NCBI RefSeq assembly: GCF_029457495.1
Contig: NZ_CP120361.1
Span: forward strand, 1,240,001-1,304,000
Reading direction: 5' to 3'
DNA length: 64,000 bases
From: Chelativorans sp. AA-79
GTDB lineage: Bacteria > Pseudomonadota > Alphaproteobacteria > Rhizobiales > Rhizobiaceae
The notes beneath the pieces were generated by a model, which saw only the letters and a program-made list of their open reading frames with translations, was not told where the DNA came from and ran no database searches. The stretch's first letter is position 1, and each line of letters begins with the position of its first letter. Positions 9,594 through 19,378 of the stretch are shown in pieces. The position numbers and the translations under genes are program-made.

Positions 9594-10432
9594 ATGCTGG
9601 AGCAGGTCCGCGAAATCACCAGGGATGCCGTCGCCGGCTGGTGGACGGACCGGGCTTTGAGCCTCGGCGCCGCGATTGCCTTCTACGCGGCGTTTTCACT
9701 GGCGCCGATGCTCCTGATGGTGATAGCCGTCGCCGGGCTGGTATTCGGGCGCGAGGCGGCGCAGGGCGCGATCGTGGACGAACTGGCAGGGCTGTTCGGA
9801 AGAGAGGGCGCGCGCCAGCTCGAAGCCATGATCTCCGGTGCAGGCGACTTCGGATCCGGAATCGTGGGGACCTTCATCGGCCTCGTGACTTTCCTGGCGA
9901 TCGCCACCGGCGCGCTGGTCGAGATCCAGAACGCGCTGAACATCATCTGGAAGGCGCGGCAACCCGAGACGCTTGGCGGATCTGGGGCTTCCTGAGAAGC
10001 CGGCTCCTGAGCCTTGCTCTCATCGCAAGCATCGGCTTCCTTCTCCTCGTTTCGCTGATCGTGGACGCGGGGCTGGCGGCTGCCTCGGACTATCTGCTCG
10101 GCGCCTTCCCCGGCGCGCGCCTGCTCTGGATTGCGATAAACTTCGCCCTTGGCTTGTTTTTCGCAGTCCTCCTGTTCGGGCTGATCTTCGCGATACTGCC
10201 GAATGCGGAGCCGACCCGGGCGGAGGTCATCATCGATGCGCTGGTCAGCGGCATTCTCTTCACCGTCGGGAAGTTCGTGATCGGGATCGCGATCGCCAGA
10301 AGCGGTGCGACCTCGGCTTACGGCGCCTCCGCCAGCATCATGACCATCATGCTGTGGGTTTACTACTCCTCGCAAATCCTGCTGTTCGGAGCGGAGTTCG
10401 GCCGGGCATATCAGCGCTGGCGGAACAGATGA
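9594..10432 (+). pseudogene. YihY/BrkB-family membrane protein, broken by a one-base frameshift
   Basis: Residues from 9594 read as a normal YihY N-terminal half (LSLGAAIAFYAAFSLAPMLL, then IATGALVEIQNALNIIWKAR) but stop at 9993-9995. The second half continues in the -1 frame from about 9970 (WGFLRSRLLSLALIASIGF) to the stop at 10432. Restoring one base near 9965-9980 gives 279 residues, the usual family length, with five to six membrane spans. There is no long homopolymer at the break, so this may be a real mutation, although sequencing error is possible. The start at 9594 has a weak ribosome site; an ATG at 9552 is an alternative. Family members are inner-membrane proteins of uncertain function. 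Confidence 0.8.
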
Positions 10433-10436
10433 GACG

Positions 10437-11240
10437 ATGCTTTCCTTCCGCATCTCCACCCCGAATCGAACACCGGGAGCCTCGTCCTTCATGCCCCAGA
10501 AGCCGCACGGTGCCTATCCGCCGCTCAATACGCTCAAGCCCGTTGCGAAGGATGTCTGGATCGTCGACGGCCCGCTCATACGCTTCGGCATGCCCTGGCC
10601 GAAAATGCCGTTCCCGACCCGCATGACGGTAATCCGGCTCTCCGGTGGCGGGCTCTTCATCCATTCCCCCACGCCGCTGGTGCCGGAGCTTAAAGGGCAA
10701 CTCGAGGATTTGGGCGCTCCGCGCTGGATCATCGGTCCCAATCGCATCCACTACTGGTGGATACCCGAATGGCGGAATGCTTACCCCGAGGCGGAAATCC
10801 ATCTCGCGCCCGGAATCCGCGAGCAGGCCAAGGGGCGCATCGATTTCCCCGCGCACGAACTTTCGGCGGAGGACGGCTATCCCTGGGACGGCGCGCTTGC
10901 CACGCTTCCCGTTTCGGGCCGCTACATGACCGAGGTGGAGTTCTTCCACCATGCCAGCCGGACGCTGGTGCTGACGGATCTGATCGAGAATTTCGAGCCC
11001 GCCCGGCTCGACGGCTTCATCATGCGCTGGCTCACATGGCTAGGAGGGGTGCAGGACCCCCATGGCGGGATGCCGCGCGACATGAGGATGACCTTCTCCC
11101 GGAACCGGGAAGGGCTGAAGGCCGCGGTGGAAAAAATGATCGCCTGGAATCCCGAGCGGATCATCCTGGCGCATGGACGATGGTACATGCGCAACGGCGC
11201 CGCGGAGCTGCAGCGCGCATTCGCCTGGCTGATGAAATAG
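10437..11240 (+). CDS. DUF4336 domain protein (metallo-beta-lactamase-like fold)
   Basis: A 267-residue protein matching the DUF4336 pattern: KDVWIVDGP near residue 38, GGLFIHSPTPL, then GPNRIHYWWIPEW, and a late ILAHGRWY. The family is regarded as a diverged metallo-beta-lactamase fold with an incomplete metal site; the HxHxDH motif of active hydrolases is absent. Function is unknown. It starts 4 nt after the YihY stop, so it was probably cotranscribed with that gene. A start at 10491 (MPQKPHGAY) is equally plausible, since neither start has a strong ribosome site. Confidence 0.8.
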   Translation: MLSFRISTPNRTPGASSFMPQKPHGAYPPLNTLKPVAKDVWIVDGPLIRFGMPWPKMPFPTRMTVIRLSGGGLFIHSPTPLVPELKGQLEDLGAPRWIIGPNRIHYWWIPEWRNAYPEAEIHLAPGIREQAKGRIDFPAHELSAEDGYPWDGALATLPVSGRYMTEVEFFHHASRTLVLTDLIENFEPARLDGFIMRWLTWLGGVQDPHGGMPRDMRMTFSRNREGLKAAVEKMIAWNPERIILAHGRWYMRNGAAELQRAFAWLMK

Positions 11241-11257
11241 GGAGGGCGTGTCGCCGG

Positions 11258-11623
11258 TCAGCTCTTGATCAGCTCGTCCCTCGCGACGTTGAGCACGACA
11301 CCGTCGCCGGAGACGGAGCGGATCTGGTCCGGCAGGATGTAGCGGTCCGCGGCGAAGAGGCCGTCCGCATCGAGGCGCACGAAGCCCTCCCGCATCATCC
11401 GCTCGTGCAGCACCTCGGGGACGTTGTCGATCCTGAACACGTCGGCGAATTGCTCGAGAAGGGTCTTTCCCGTCCTGTCGACGGTGCCGGGGGTGACCGT
11501 CTCGGCCTGCGGGGTTTCGGGATCCTCGTCGGAAAAGTGCACCCACTCCACGGTGCCGATCTCCTTGCCGGAGACGTCGGTCACACGCATGCCTTCCCGG
11601 ATATCCATAAGCGGACTGCTCAT
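11258..11623 (-). CDS. PRC-barrel/DUF2171-like small protein
   Basis: A 121-residue soluble protein. The N-terminal half (DIREGMRVTDVSGKEIGTVE) looks like the short beta-barrel of PRC/DUF2171 proteins. The C-terminal part repeats a similar pattern (EGFVRLDADGLFAADRYILP). The start at 11623 is chosen because it follows a strong GGAGGAAGG site; a frame extension upstream would add 24 basic residues. PRC-barrel proteins are often stress or envelope associated. No more specific role can be given. It is convergent with the DUF4336 gene and divergent from the respiratory operon. Confidence 0.72.
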   Translation of the reverse strand: MSSPLMDIREGMRVTDVSGKEIGTVEWVHFSDEDPETPQAETVTPGTVDRTGKTLLEQFADVFRIDNVPEVLHERMMREGFVRLDADGLFAADRYILPDQIRSVSGDGVVLNVARDELIKS

Positions 11624-11860
11624 TTCCTTCCTCCTCTCTGCCGTCGGCCCTTGGCTGCGCTGCAAGCGGTCTTTCGTCAACGGGTGAGCATGCACACGGT
11701 TCCGTGTTCGCGGGGGCCTTCCGGAAAAATCGGAACCTCCGCGCGCACCGTCCAGCCGCCCCTCAGCGACGTTCCTCCCGATTCATTGCAGAGTGGAACA
11801 TCCTCGCATCGCAACCGTTCAAAATGACAGCCGCCAGTGCACGAGAGGGAGTTCATCCGT

Positions 11861-12529
11861 ATGCCGCAAATCTTCACGGCAACGGCGGACACGCGGCTGC
11901 GCGCCGTGCTGCTGCTGCTTGCCCTGTTGCTTGTTGCGGCCGTCCTGTTTGCGGGGGGATACATGCAATCGAGCTATGCCACGCTGGTGGGATGGGTGCA
12001 GGACCAGCCTGTTCCCTTCAGCCATCAGCATCATGTCGGTGGGCTCGGCATCGACTGCCGCTATTGCCATTCGACGGTGGAGGTGAGCGAGCATGCCGGC
12101 CTTCCGGCGACGGAAGTCTGCATGACCTGCCATTCGCAGCTCTGGACCGGCGCGCCCATGCTGGCGCCGATCAGGCGGAGCCTTGCGACGGGCGAGCCGA
12201 TCCGTTGGCAGCGCGTCGCGCGGCTGCCCGACTATGTCTATTTCGATCACTCGATCCACATCGCGCGCGGCGTGCCCTGTGTGGAATGTCACGGGCGCGT
12301 CGACCAGATGCCGCTCATGAAACGTGCCGAGCCTTTTCAGATGGGCTGGTGCCTCGACTGCCACCGCAATCCGGCGCCGCATCTGAAGCCTCCGGAGCAG
12401 ATCACGCGGATGGACTGGACGGAGTGGGAGAAGGACCCGGAGGCGCACCGGCTCTACGGCGCGTTGATGATGAAGGCCTACGGCATCGAACCGTCTACTC
12501 TGGACGACTGCAGCATGTGCCACAGGTGA
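11861..12529 (+). CDS. actA: ActA, pentaheme cytochrome c subunit of alternative complex III
   Basis: A 222-residue protein with one N-terminal membrane anchor (about residues 13-40) and five CxxCH haem motifs: CRYCH, CMTCH, CVECH, CLDCH and CSMCH. Five c-type haems on a membrane-anchored periplasmic domain is the known form of ActA in alternative complex III (quinol:cytochrome c/acceptor oxidoreductase). The start at 11861 lies 12 nt after AGAGGGAG and gives MPQIFTATADTRL; a GTG 24 nt upstream would read through the ribosome site. It is the first gene of a 12-gene respiratory operon that ends with cox subunit IV. It probably forms the electron wire with ActE. Confidence 0.93.
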   Translation: MPQIFTATADTRLRAVLLLLALLLVAAVLFAGGYMQSSYATLVGWVQDQPVPFSHQHHVGGLGIDCRYCHSTVEVSEHAGLPATEVCMTCHSQLWTGAPMLAPIRRSLATGEPIRWQRVARLPDYVYFDHSIHIARGVPCVECHGRVDQMPLMKRAEPFQMGWCLDCHRNPAPHLKPPEQITRMDWTEWEKDPEAHRLYGALMMKAYGIEPSTLDDCSMCHR

Positions 12530-12535
12530 GAAGGA

Positions 12536-15518
12536 ATGGGACGCACCGCACCTGCCGATAGCGCTGCGATGATCCGATCGCGGTTGCGCGGCAAGACGGG
12601 CCGTGCCTTCTGGCGCAGTCTGGACGAGCTTTCGCGCACGGTCGACTTTCAGGCGTTTCTGGAAGCCGAGTTTCCGTCGCTTGCCCCAACGGCGGCGGAA
12701 GTCGATCGGCGCGGGCTCTTGAAGGTGATGGGCGCCTCGTTGGCGCTGGCAGGCCTCAGCGGCTGTTCGGGCCAGGCCGACGATCGGGCGCTCCCTTATG
12801 TCCAGTCGCCGGAATTCGTCGTGCCGGGCAATCCGAAATATTACGCGACCGCCGTCACCATGGCGGGTTACGCCCAGCCGGTGACCGGCAAGACCCATGT
12901 CGGCCGGCCGGTAAAGCTGGAGGGCAATCCCGGCCATCCCGGCACCAAAGGTGCAACCGATCCCTTCCTGCAAGCTGCGCTTCTCGGGCTTTACGACCCC
13001 GACCGGTCGCAGTCGCCGCGGCGGGCCGGGCGGCCTGCAAGCTGGGAGGCCTTCGATGGCGCGATGGTGGCGCGGGCGCGGGAACTGGATGCACGGCGGG
13101 GCGCGGGGTTTCGGCTCCTGACCGGAGCCGTGACCTCGCCAACGCTGGCGCGGCAGATCGCGGCGATGATGCAGCGCTGGCCGCAAGCGCGCTGGCATGT
13201 GCTGGAGCCGGTGGACGACGGCCTGCGCCGGGAGGCTGTCCGGCGCGTCTTCGGGCGTGCGTTGCAGCCGCATCCGATGCTCGACAGGGCCGAGGCGGTG
13301 GTGAGCCTCGACGACGACCTCCTGGGGCCAGGCCCGTACCAGGCGGTACGCGCACATCGATGGTCGCTGCGTCGCCACGCCTTCCAACGCGGGGAGGGTG
13401 AGAGCCGGCTTCTCGTTGCCGAACCCGTTCCCACGATCACCGGGGCGATGGCGGAGGACCGGCTGATCATTGCGCCGGCGCGGACGGTGGTGCTGGCGCA
13501 AGCCCTGGCGCGAGGCTTCGGCGTACCGGGCGGTACGGAGCCCGCGCTTACCGAACGGGAGCGGCAGTGGGTCGATGCCGCCACGGCGACGCTGCGGGCG
13601 CATCCCGGGCGTGCACTCATCAGCGTCGGCGCGCGGCATGCGCCGGAGGTGCAGGCGCTCGGATTCCTGATCAATGAGCGCATCGGCGCTCTCGGTGCGA
13701 CGCTGCGCTTCACCGATCCGATCACGGTAGAGCCGCCGGACGGGATGCGCTCGATGGAGGCCCTCGTGGAGGCAATGAATGCGGGAGATATCTCCACGCT
13801 CGCCATGCTCGGCGTCAATCCCGCCTATGCCACGCCCTCCGGGCTCGGCTTCCGCGAGGCGCTGGAGAAGGTGGAACTCCGCATCCATGCAGGGCTCCAC
13901 TATGACGAGACGGCGGCGCGCAGCCACTGGCATGTGCCGGTGGAGCACGAACTTGAGACCTGGAGCGACGCGCGCGCGGTGGACGGCACCGTCAGCGTCC
14001 TGCAGCCGCTGGTGCGCCCGTTCCATTCCGTGCGCTCGCAGCACGCGATCCTCGAAAACCTCGCGGGGCGACCGGGGGCTGGTTCGGACGCGGTGCGGGA
14101 GACCTGGCGCGCGGAATGGGGGGGACCGGTTCGACGAGCGCTGGCGCGAGGCGCTTTTCCAGGGCTTCGTTGCGGATAGTGCGCCCCCTTTCGTCGCTCC
14201 CAACGTGATATCGCGGGATGTTCCTCTACCTGCGGCGCGGCAAACGAAAGATCTGAACCTTGTCGTAGGGCCCGACCCGACGATCTGGGATGGGCGCTTC
14301 GCTACCAATGCCTGGCTGCAGGAGACGCCGAAGCCCTTCACCAAGGTGACCTGGGGCAATGTCATCCTGGTCAGCCCGCAACTCGCCGCCGAACGCGAAA
14401 TCGGAAATGGCGACGAACTGCGCCTGAGCGTCGACGGACGTGCCGTTACGGGCCCGGCCTGGATCATGCCCGGGCAGGAGGCGAACACCATCGCCGTCAC
14501 GCTCGGATACGGGCGCGAGCGCGCGGGCGGCCCGGCGGAAGGGCTGGGCTATGACGCCTACCGTCTCCTACCCGCAGGAGGGCCATGGCATATCGGCGGC
14601 GTGGCGGTCGCCAGGACCGGCGAGACGCTGACCATCGCCTCAACGCAGTTCCACCAGGCGATGGACGGCTATGATTTCGTGCGCACGGTCGATCCGGCCG
14701 ACCTGAATGCGGAGAAGCCCAACCCGCCGCCCGGCCCGGAGGCTGCCGAAGAAGCGGGTGCGCGCGCGCCAACCTTCTATCCGGTGCACGAGTGGACAAG
14801 CCCGTCCTGGGGCATGTCGATCGACCTAGACACCTGCATCGGCTGCAATGCCTGCGTGGTGGCCTGCGTGGCGGAAAACAACGTACCCGTCGTCGGCAAG
14901 GAGCTGGTGGCCGAGGGTCGCGAGATGCATTGGCTGCGCGTCGACCATTATCACGAGGGCCCGAAGGAGGACCCGAAGAGCTATTTCCAGCCGGTGCCCT
15001 GCATGCATTGCGAACAGGCACCCTGCGAGATGGGCTGCCCGGTCAATGCCGCCGTGCACAGCCAGGACGGGCTCAATCTCCAAGTCTACAACCGCTGCAT
15101 CGGCACCCGCACTTGCTCCTCCTTCTGCCCCTACAAGGTGCGCCGCTTCAACTGGTTCGACTACACCGGCGATGACGCGGAAGAGATCCGCGCCATGCGC
15201 AATCCGGACGTGACGGTGCGTGATCGCGGCGTGATGGAGAAATGCACCTATTGCCTGCAGCGCATCAGCGACGCGCGGATCACGGCCAAGAAGGAGGGCC
15301 GCGCGATCCGCGACGGCGAGGTGAAGACGGCCTGCCAGCAGGCCTGCCCGACGCAGGCGATCGTCTTCGGCGACGTGAAGGATCCCTATACGGAGGTGAG
15401 CAGGCTCAAGGCCGGCCCGCGCGACTACAGCCTGCTGGAAGAGGTCAACACCTGGCCGCGCACGACCTATCTCGCCCGTATCGAGAAGAAGACCGGCGGG
15501 GAGGGAGAGAGCGGATGA
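12536..15518 (+). CDS. actB: ActB, molybdopterin-oxidoreductase-like/ferredoxin-like subunit (frameshift at a G7 tract)
   Basis: ActB joins a catalytically inactive molybdoenzyme-like domain to a 4Fe-4S ferredoxin domain. Here the first part (12536 to about 14120) carries a twin-arginine-like DRRGLLKVMG leader near residue 57. The second part ends with cysteine clusters CIGCNACVVAC, CMHCEQAPC, CIGTRTCSSFC and CTYC, i.e. four Fe-S sites. The frame breaks at a run of seven G (14118-14124). Removing one G restores AEWGDRFDERW and a 993-residue protein, the expected ActB size. As written, translation stops at 14177-14179. The intact flanks and the homopolymer make a base-calling error likely, but slippage cannot be excluded. 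The stop overlaps the actC start by ATGA. Confidence 0.88.
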
Positions 15519-16855
15519 GCCATCTCTCCACCAGCGAACGCGACCGCTATGCCGGGATCACCGAAGAGATCACGCGAATCCCGCTGCATTATCCCGCGCG
15601 GCTCGGCTGGTGGATCTGCTTCGGCTTCGCGCTCCTGCTGCTTCTCCTGTTCTTCGTCTCGGTGACGGTGCTCTTCCGGTACGGCGTCGGCGTGTGGGGC
15701 AACAACATCCCCGTTAATTGGGGATTGGCCATCGCCAACTACATCTGGTTCCTCGGCATCGGCCATGCCGGCACGCTGATCTCGGCGATGCTGCTTCTCG
15801 TCGGCGCCCATTGGCGCAACTCGCTCAACCGTTTCGCCGAGGCAATGACGCTGTTTGCCGTCGTCTGCGCCGGGCTCTATCCGATCCTGCATCTCGGCCG
15901 GCCGTGGCTCTTCTACTGGATGGCGCCCTATCCGAACACCATGACGGTCTGGCCGCAGTTCAAGAGCCCGCTCACCTGGGACTTCTTCGCGGTGCTGACC
16001 TATCTCACCGTTTCCGTGCTCTTCTGGTATATCGGCATCGTGCCGGACCTCGCGGCCGTTCGCGACCGGGCGAAGCGGCGCGGCGCGCAGATCTTCTACG
16101 GGCTTGCCGCCCTCGGCTGGCGCGGCTCGGCGCGGCACTGGGCGCGCTGGCGGCAATCCTACCGGCTGACGGCGGCGATCGCCGTGCCGCTGGTCGTCTC
16201 CGTGCATTCGGAGATCTCGCTGCTGTTCGCCGCCGGGCCCATTCCCGGCTGGGATTCCACGGTCTTCCCACCCTATTTCGTGCTGGGAGCGGCCTTTTCC
16301 GGCTTTGCCGTCGTCGCCATGATCGCGGTCGTCCTGCGCCATGCACTGGGGCTCGGCGATCTCGTCACCCCGCGCCATCTCGACCTCCTGGGGAAATTCC
16401 TGCTCGCGACCGGGCTGATGACCGGCTACGGCTATTTCGCGGAGGTCTTCACCGCGCTCTATGCCGGCGGGATCTACGAGAAGGGAACGCTTCTCGACCG
16501 GCTTTCGGGGCAGTATGCCTGGAGCTACTGGGGCGCCGCGTTTGCCAATTTCGTTCCGCTTCAGCTTCTCTGGTGGCGGCGTGTCCGCCGAAATCCGGTG
16601 CTCTTGTTCCTGATCGGCCTTTCCGTTTCGATCGGCATGTGGTTCGAGCGCTACATGCTGCTGGTGACGGCGCTCTATCGCGACTACCTCGTCTCCTCCT
16701 GGGGCGAGTACCATGCGAGCTTCTGGGAATGGGCGCTCTATACCGGCATGCTCGGCGTCTTCCTGGTGCCTTTCCTGCTCTTCGTCCGCTTCCTGCCGGT
16801 GATCTCCGCCTTCGAGGTCAAGGAAGCGCTGTTCACGGAGGAGCACCATGCATGA
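15515..16855 (+). CDS. actC: ActC, NrfD/PsrC-like quinol-oxidising membrane subunit
   Basis: A 446-residue polytopic membrane protein of the NrfD/PsrC family with about ten spans. ActC binds and oxidises quinol on the periplasmic side and pairs with the ActB ferredoxin domain. Conserved charged and polar segments are visible: NYIWFLGIGHAGTLISAML in the quinone-site region and HSEISLLFAAGPIPGWDST. It starts at 15515 inside the actB stop (ATGA) after GAGGGAGAGAG. It overlaps actD by 8 nt, so the operon is translationally coupled. Confidence 0.93.
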   Translation: MSHLSTSERDRYAGITEEITRIPLHYPARLGWWICFGFALLLLLLFFVSVTVLFRYGVGVWGNNIPVNWGLAIANYIWFLGIGHAGTLISAMLLLVGAHWRNSLNRFAEAMTLFAVVCAGLYPILHLGRPWLFYWMAPYPNTMTVWPQFKSPLTWDFFAVLTYLTVSVLFWYIGIVPDLAAVRDRAKRRGAQIFYGLAALGWRGSARHWARWRQSYRLTAAIAVPLVVSVHSEISLLFAAGPIPGWDSTVFPPYFVLGAAFSGFAVVAMIAVVLRHALGLGDLVTPRHLDLLGKFLLATGLMTGYGYFAEVFTALYAGGIYEKGTLLDRLSGQYAWSYWGAAFANFVPLQLLWWRRVRRNPVLLFLIGLSVSIGMWFERYMLLVTALYRDYLVSSWGEYHASFWEWALYTGMLGVFLVPFLLFVRFLPVISAFEVKEALFTEEHHA

Positions 16856-17411
16856 ACCTTTGCCGCGGACGGAGCCCGTTTTCGGGCTGCTCGCCGAGTT
16901 CGATGGCGCCGATGACCTTATGAGCGGCGTGCGCAAGGCGCATGACGAAGGTTTCCGCCGGATGGACGCCTTTTCGCCTTTTCCCATCGAGGGTTTGGCC
17001 GAGGCGTTGGGTCACCGGGATATGCGCGTGCCGTGGCTGACTCTTTTCGGCGGCATCTTCGGTGCGGCACTGGGCTACGGCATGCAGGCCTACACCAATC
17101 TCGACTATCCGATCATCGTCGGCGGCCGGCCGCTGATCGCGGCGCCGGCCTTCATGCTCATCACCTTCGAACTGATGGTGCTTTTCGCCGTCCTCTTCTC
17201 TATTGGCGGCATGCTGGCGCTCAACCGTCTGCCGCGGCTGCACCATCCGCTTTTCGACCTCGAAGAATTCCATCTTGCCAGCAACGACAAGTTCTTCCTC
17301 CTCATCCTTTCCAACGACGAGCGGTTCGAGCGGGACCGTACGCGCGCGTTCCTCGCTTCGCTCAAGCCGGTTCGTATCGAGCTGATCGAGCACACGGAGG
17401 AGCCGGTATGA
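16848..17411 (+). CDS. actD: ActD, DUF3341 membrane subunit of alternative complex III
   Basis: A 187-residue DUF3341 protein with a soluble N-terminus (GLLAEFDGADDLMSGVRKA) and two membrane spans (about residues 60-82 and 100-125). The short cytoplasmic tail contains NDKFFLLILSNDERFE. This is the standard ActD topology, a structural subunit without cofactors. It overlaps actC by 8 nt and actE by 4 nt. Confidence 0.92.
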   Translation: MHEPLPRTEPVFGLLAEFDGADDLMSGVRKAHDEGFRRMDAFSPFPIEGLAEALGHRDMRVPWLTLFGGIFGAALGYGMQAYTNLDYPIIVGGRPLIAAPAFMLITFELMVLFAVLFSIGGMLALNRLPRLHHPLFDLEEFHLASNDKFFLLILSNDERFERDRTRAFLASLKPVRIELIEHTEEPV

Positions 17412-17938
17412 GGCGTCTTGCCATCTTTCCGGCGATTGCTCTGCTGCTGTCTGCCTGTGACGAGATGAGCCATCAGCCGCGCTACGATTCCTACGAGGAG
17501 AGCAGCCTCTTCGCCGACGGCAAGGCGCTGCAGGCTCCGCCGGCAGGAACGGTGGCGCGCGACGATCCCGCCTGGCAGGCGGCGCTGGAAGAGCGTCCGC
17601 CCATGAGCCTCGCCCTCCTGACGCGCGGCCGGGAACGCTTCGGCATCTACTGCACGCCCTGCCACGGCTATGCGGGCTACGGGCACGGCACGGTGCCCAA
17701 TCGCGGCTTTCCGCAGCCGCCGAGCTTCCACGATCCGCGCCTGCGCGAGGCAGGTTCGCGCTATTTCGTGGACGTCATCACCCATGGCCACGGCGTGATG
17801 TATTCCTACGCCAATCGGGTCTTACCGGCCGACCGCTGGGCGATCGCCGCCTATATCCGCGCATTGCAACTGAGCCAGAACGCACCCGTGGCGATGCTCG
17901 ATGCGCAGGAGCGCAGGAGACTGGAGGCGCAGCCATGA
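17408..17938 (+). CDS. actE: ActE, monohaem cytochrome c lipoprotein subunit
   Basis: A 176-residue protein with a lipoprotein signal peptide (lipobox LLLSAC, Cys17) and one haem motif CTPCH near residue 84. A distal Met-rich segment (HGVMYSY) may supply the axial methionine. ActE passes electrons from the ActA haems to the terminal oxidase or a soluble carrier. The start at 17408 overlaps the actD stop by ATGA, which fits the spacing used throughout this operon. Confidence 0.92.
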   Translation: MRRLAIFPAIALLLSACDEMSHQPRYDSYEESSLFADGKALQAPPAGTVARDDPAWQAALEERPPMSLALLTRGRERFGIYCTPCHGYAGYGHGTVPNRGFPQPPSFHDPRLREAGSRYFVDVITHGHGVMYSYANRVLPADRWAIAAYIRALQLSQNAPVAMLDAQERRRLEAQP

Positions 17939-18984
17939 GCGATCGCTCCGTCCAGCTCTGGCTCGTCGGCGTCGGCTGCGCCGTGGCGGCGCTTGCCGTG
18001 TGCCTTGTCGTGCCGAAGGCGCTCGGAGGCTGGCTCATGGCGTTCGTCTTCTGGAGCAGCCTGCCGCTCGGCGCGCTCGTCCTCCTCATGATGATCCGCA
18101 TCATCCCCGGAAAATGGCGCAGGGAACTCGGTGGCGCAGCGGAAGTCGCGATCCTGCTGTCGCCCCTGGCACTTCTGGCCGTCCTGCCGGTGTTTGCCGG
18201 GCTCGGCGCACTTTATCCCTGGGCCGATACGTCGGGCGAGGGTGGCTTTCGGGGCGCTTATCTGATGCCGTGGTCTTTCGTGCTGCGCACCGTTCTCTTC
18301 TTCGCCCTATCTGTGGCCCTGGCAGTTCTGCTCATGGGACGTCCCCGCTGGTCCATGCCCGTCTCCGTGGCGGGCCTCATCCTCTTCGTGCCCTTCGACA
18401 CGGCGATCGCATTCGACTGGCTGATGTCGCTCGATCCCAAATTCCATTCGTCGGGTTTCGGCCTCTACATCCTGTCCATTCAGGTGGTGATCGCGGTTTG
18501 CCTGCTCATCCTGGCCTATCTGTCTGCCGGCCCCCGGGCTGGGCTATCGGGTATCCCGGGTGCCGTTCTGCTCAGTGCGCTTCTGCTCTGGGCCTATTTT
18601 GCCTTCATGCAGTTCTTCATCATCTGGTCGACGAACCTGCCGCATGGGGTGCTCTGGTATCAGCACCGCAGCGGCGGGGCGTGGACGGGGATCATGTGGG
18701 TTGTCGCCGCGCTGCATTTCCTGCCCGCCTTCCTGCTGCTCTTCAGCCCCTTCCGGCGCGGCAGGGCATGGTTGATGGGGTTTGCCGCCGCCATCCTGGT
18801 GGGAAAGGCGCTGGAGGTCTCATGGCTCGTCCTGCCGAACATCTACGCCGGCTTCCCCTCCGTCGCCGTCGCGCTGCTCTCGCTCGGGGGATTGGGCGCG
18901 CTCACGGCGGCGGCCGTCCCCCGGGCCAGGCGTTGGCGCAATCACGCGATGGTCTCTGCCGCGGAACGGGAATTCACGCCATGA
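17935..18984 (+). CDS. actF: ActF, second quinone-type membrane subunit of alternative complex III
   Basis: A 349-residue membrane protein with about ten hydrophobic spans, related to ActC/NrfD proteins and known as quinol:cytochrome c oxidoreductase quinone-binding subunit 2. Recognisable segments are WADTSGEGGFRGAYL and FAFMQFFIIWSTNLPHG, followed by WYQHRSGGAW, which are conserved in ActF. It starts in the actE stop (ATGA) and ends in an ATGA overlap with the next gene. Confidence 0.9.
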   Translation: MSDRSVQLWLVGVGCAVAALAVCLVVPKALGGWLMAFVFWSSLPLGALVLLMMIRIIPGKWRRELGGAAEVAILLSPLALLAVLPVFAGLGALYPWADTSGEGGFRGAYLMPWSFVLRTVLFFALSVALAVLLMGRPRWSMPVSVAGLILFVPFDTAIAFDWLMSLDPKFHSSGFGLYILSIQVVIAVCLLILAYLSAGPRAGLSGIPGAVLLSALLLWAYFAFMQFFIIWSTNLPHGVLWYQHRSGGAWTGIMWVVAALHFLPAFLLLFSPFRRGRAWLMGFAAAILVGKALEVSWLVLPNIYAGFPSVAVALLSLGGLGALTAAAVPRARRWRNHAMVSAAEREFTP

Positions 18985-19378
18985 GCACGCGGCACGACGC
19001 TCCACCGAAGACGTTGTCGAAGACGGCTATGAGCCCCGGGATGTCCCGGTGCGGCTCGTCGCCTGGCTCGGCGGAGGGCTCTTCGCCGTCATCATCCTTT
19101 CCGGCCTGGCGGTTGCCGGCCTGCTGGCGCTTTTCTTCCATCTCCGACAGCCGGCAGATGTCATGCCACTCGAGACGGTCGAGCAGGTGCCGCCTGCGCC
19201 GCGCCTCGAAACCGCACCGGAGGGAGACCGGATCGCGATCGAGCGGGAGGCGAAGAGCAGGCTCGAAGGCTATGCCTGGGCCGATCGCAGCGCCGGCACG
19301 GCGCGCATTCCGATCGAGCGGGCGATGGAACTTGTGGCCAAGGAGGACTGGCCGGACGGGGAGGGAGGCCGCCGATGA
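18981..19378 (+). CDS. Small single-span membrane protein of the act operon (probable early frameshift)
   Basis: The expected start, an ATG at 18981 in an ATGA overlap with actF, reads MSTRHDA and then departs into a frame with no recognisable product. From about 18999 the -1 frame reads STEDVVEDGYEPRDVPVRLV, followed by one membrane span and a periplasmic tail ending WPDGEGGRR at 19378. Adding one base near 18996-19002 joins them into 132 residues. Without that change, the only in-frame start is a GTG at 19049 that removes the conserved-looking acidic N-terminus. The position between actF and SCO, and the single-span topology, suit an accessory subunit such as ActG; no haem motif is present. 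Confidence 0.7.

Noticed and set aside
11819-14500. An 893-codon minus-strand frame across actA/actB
   Set aside because: The plus strand encodes clear act subunits with haem and Fe-S motifs; the opposite frame has no family resemblance.
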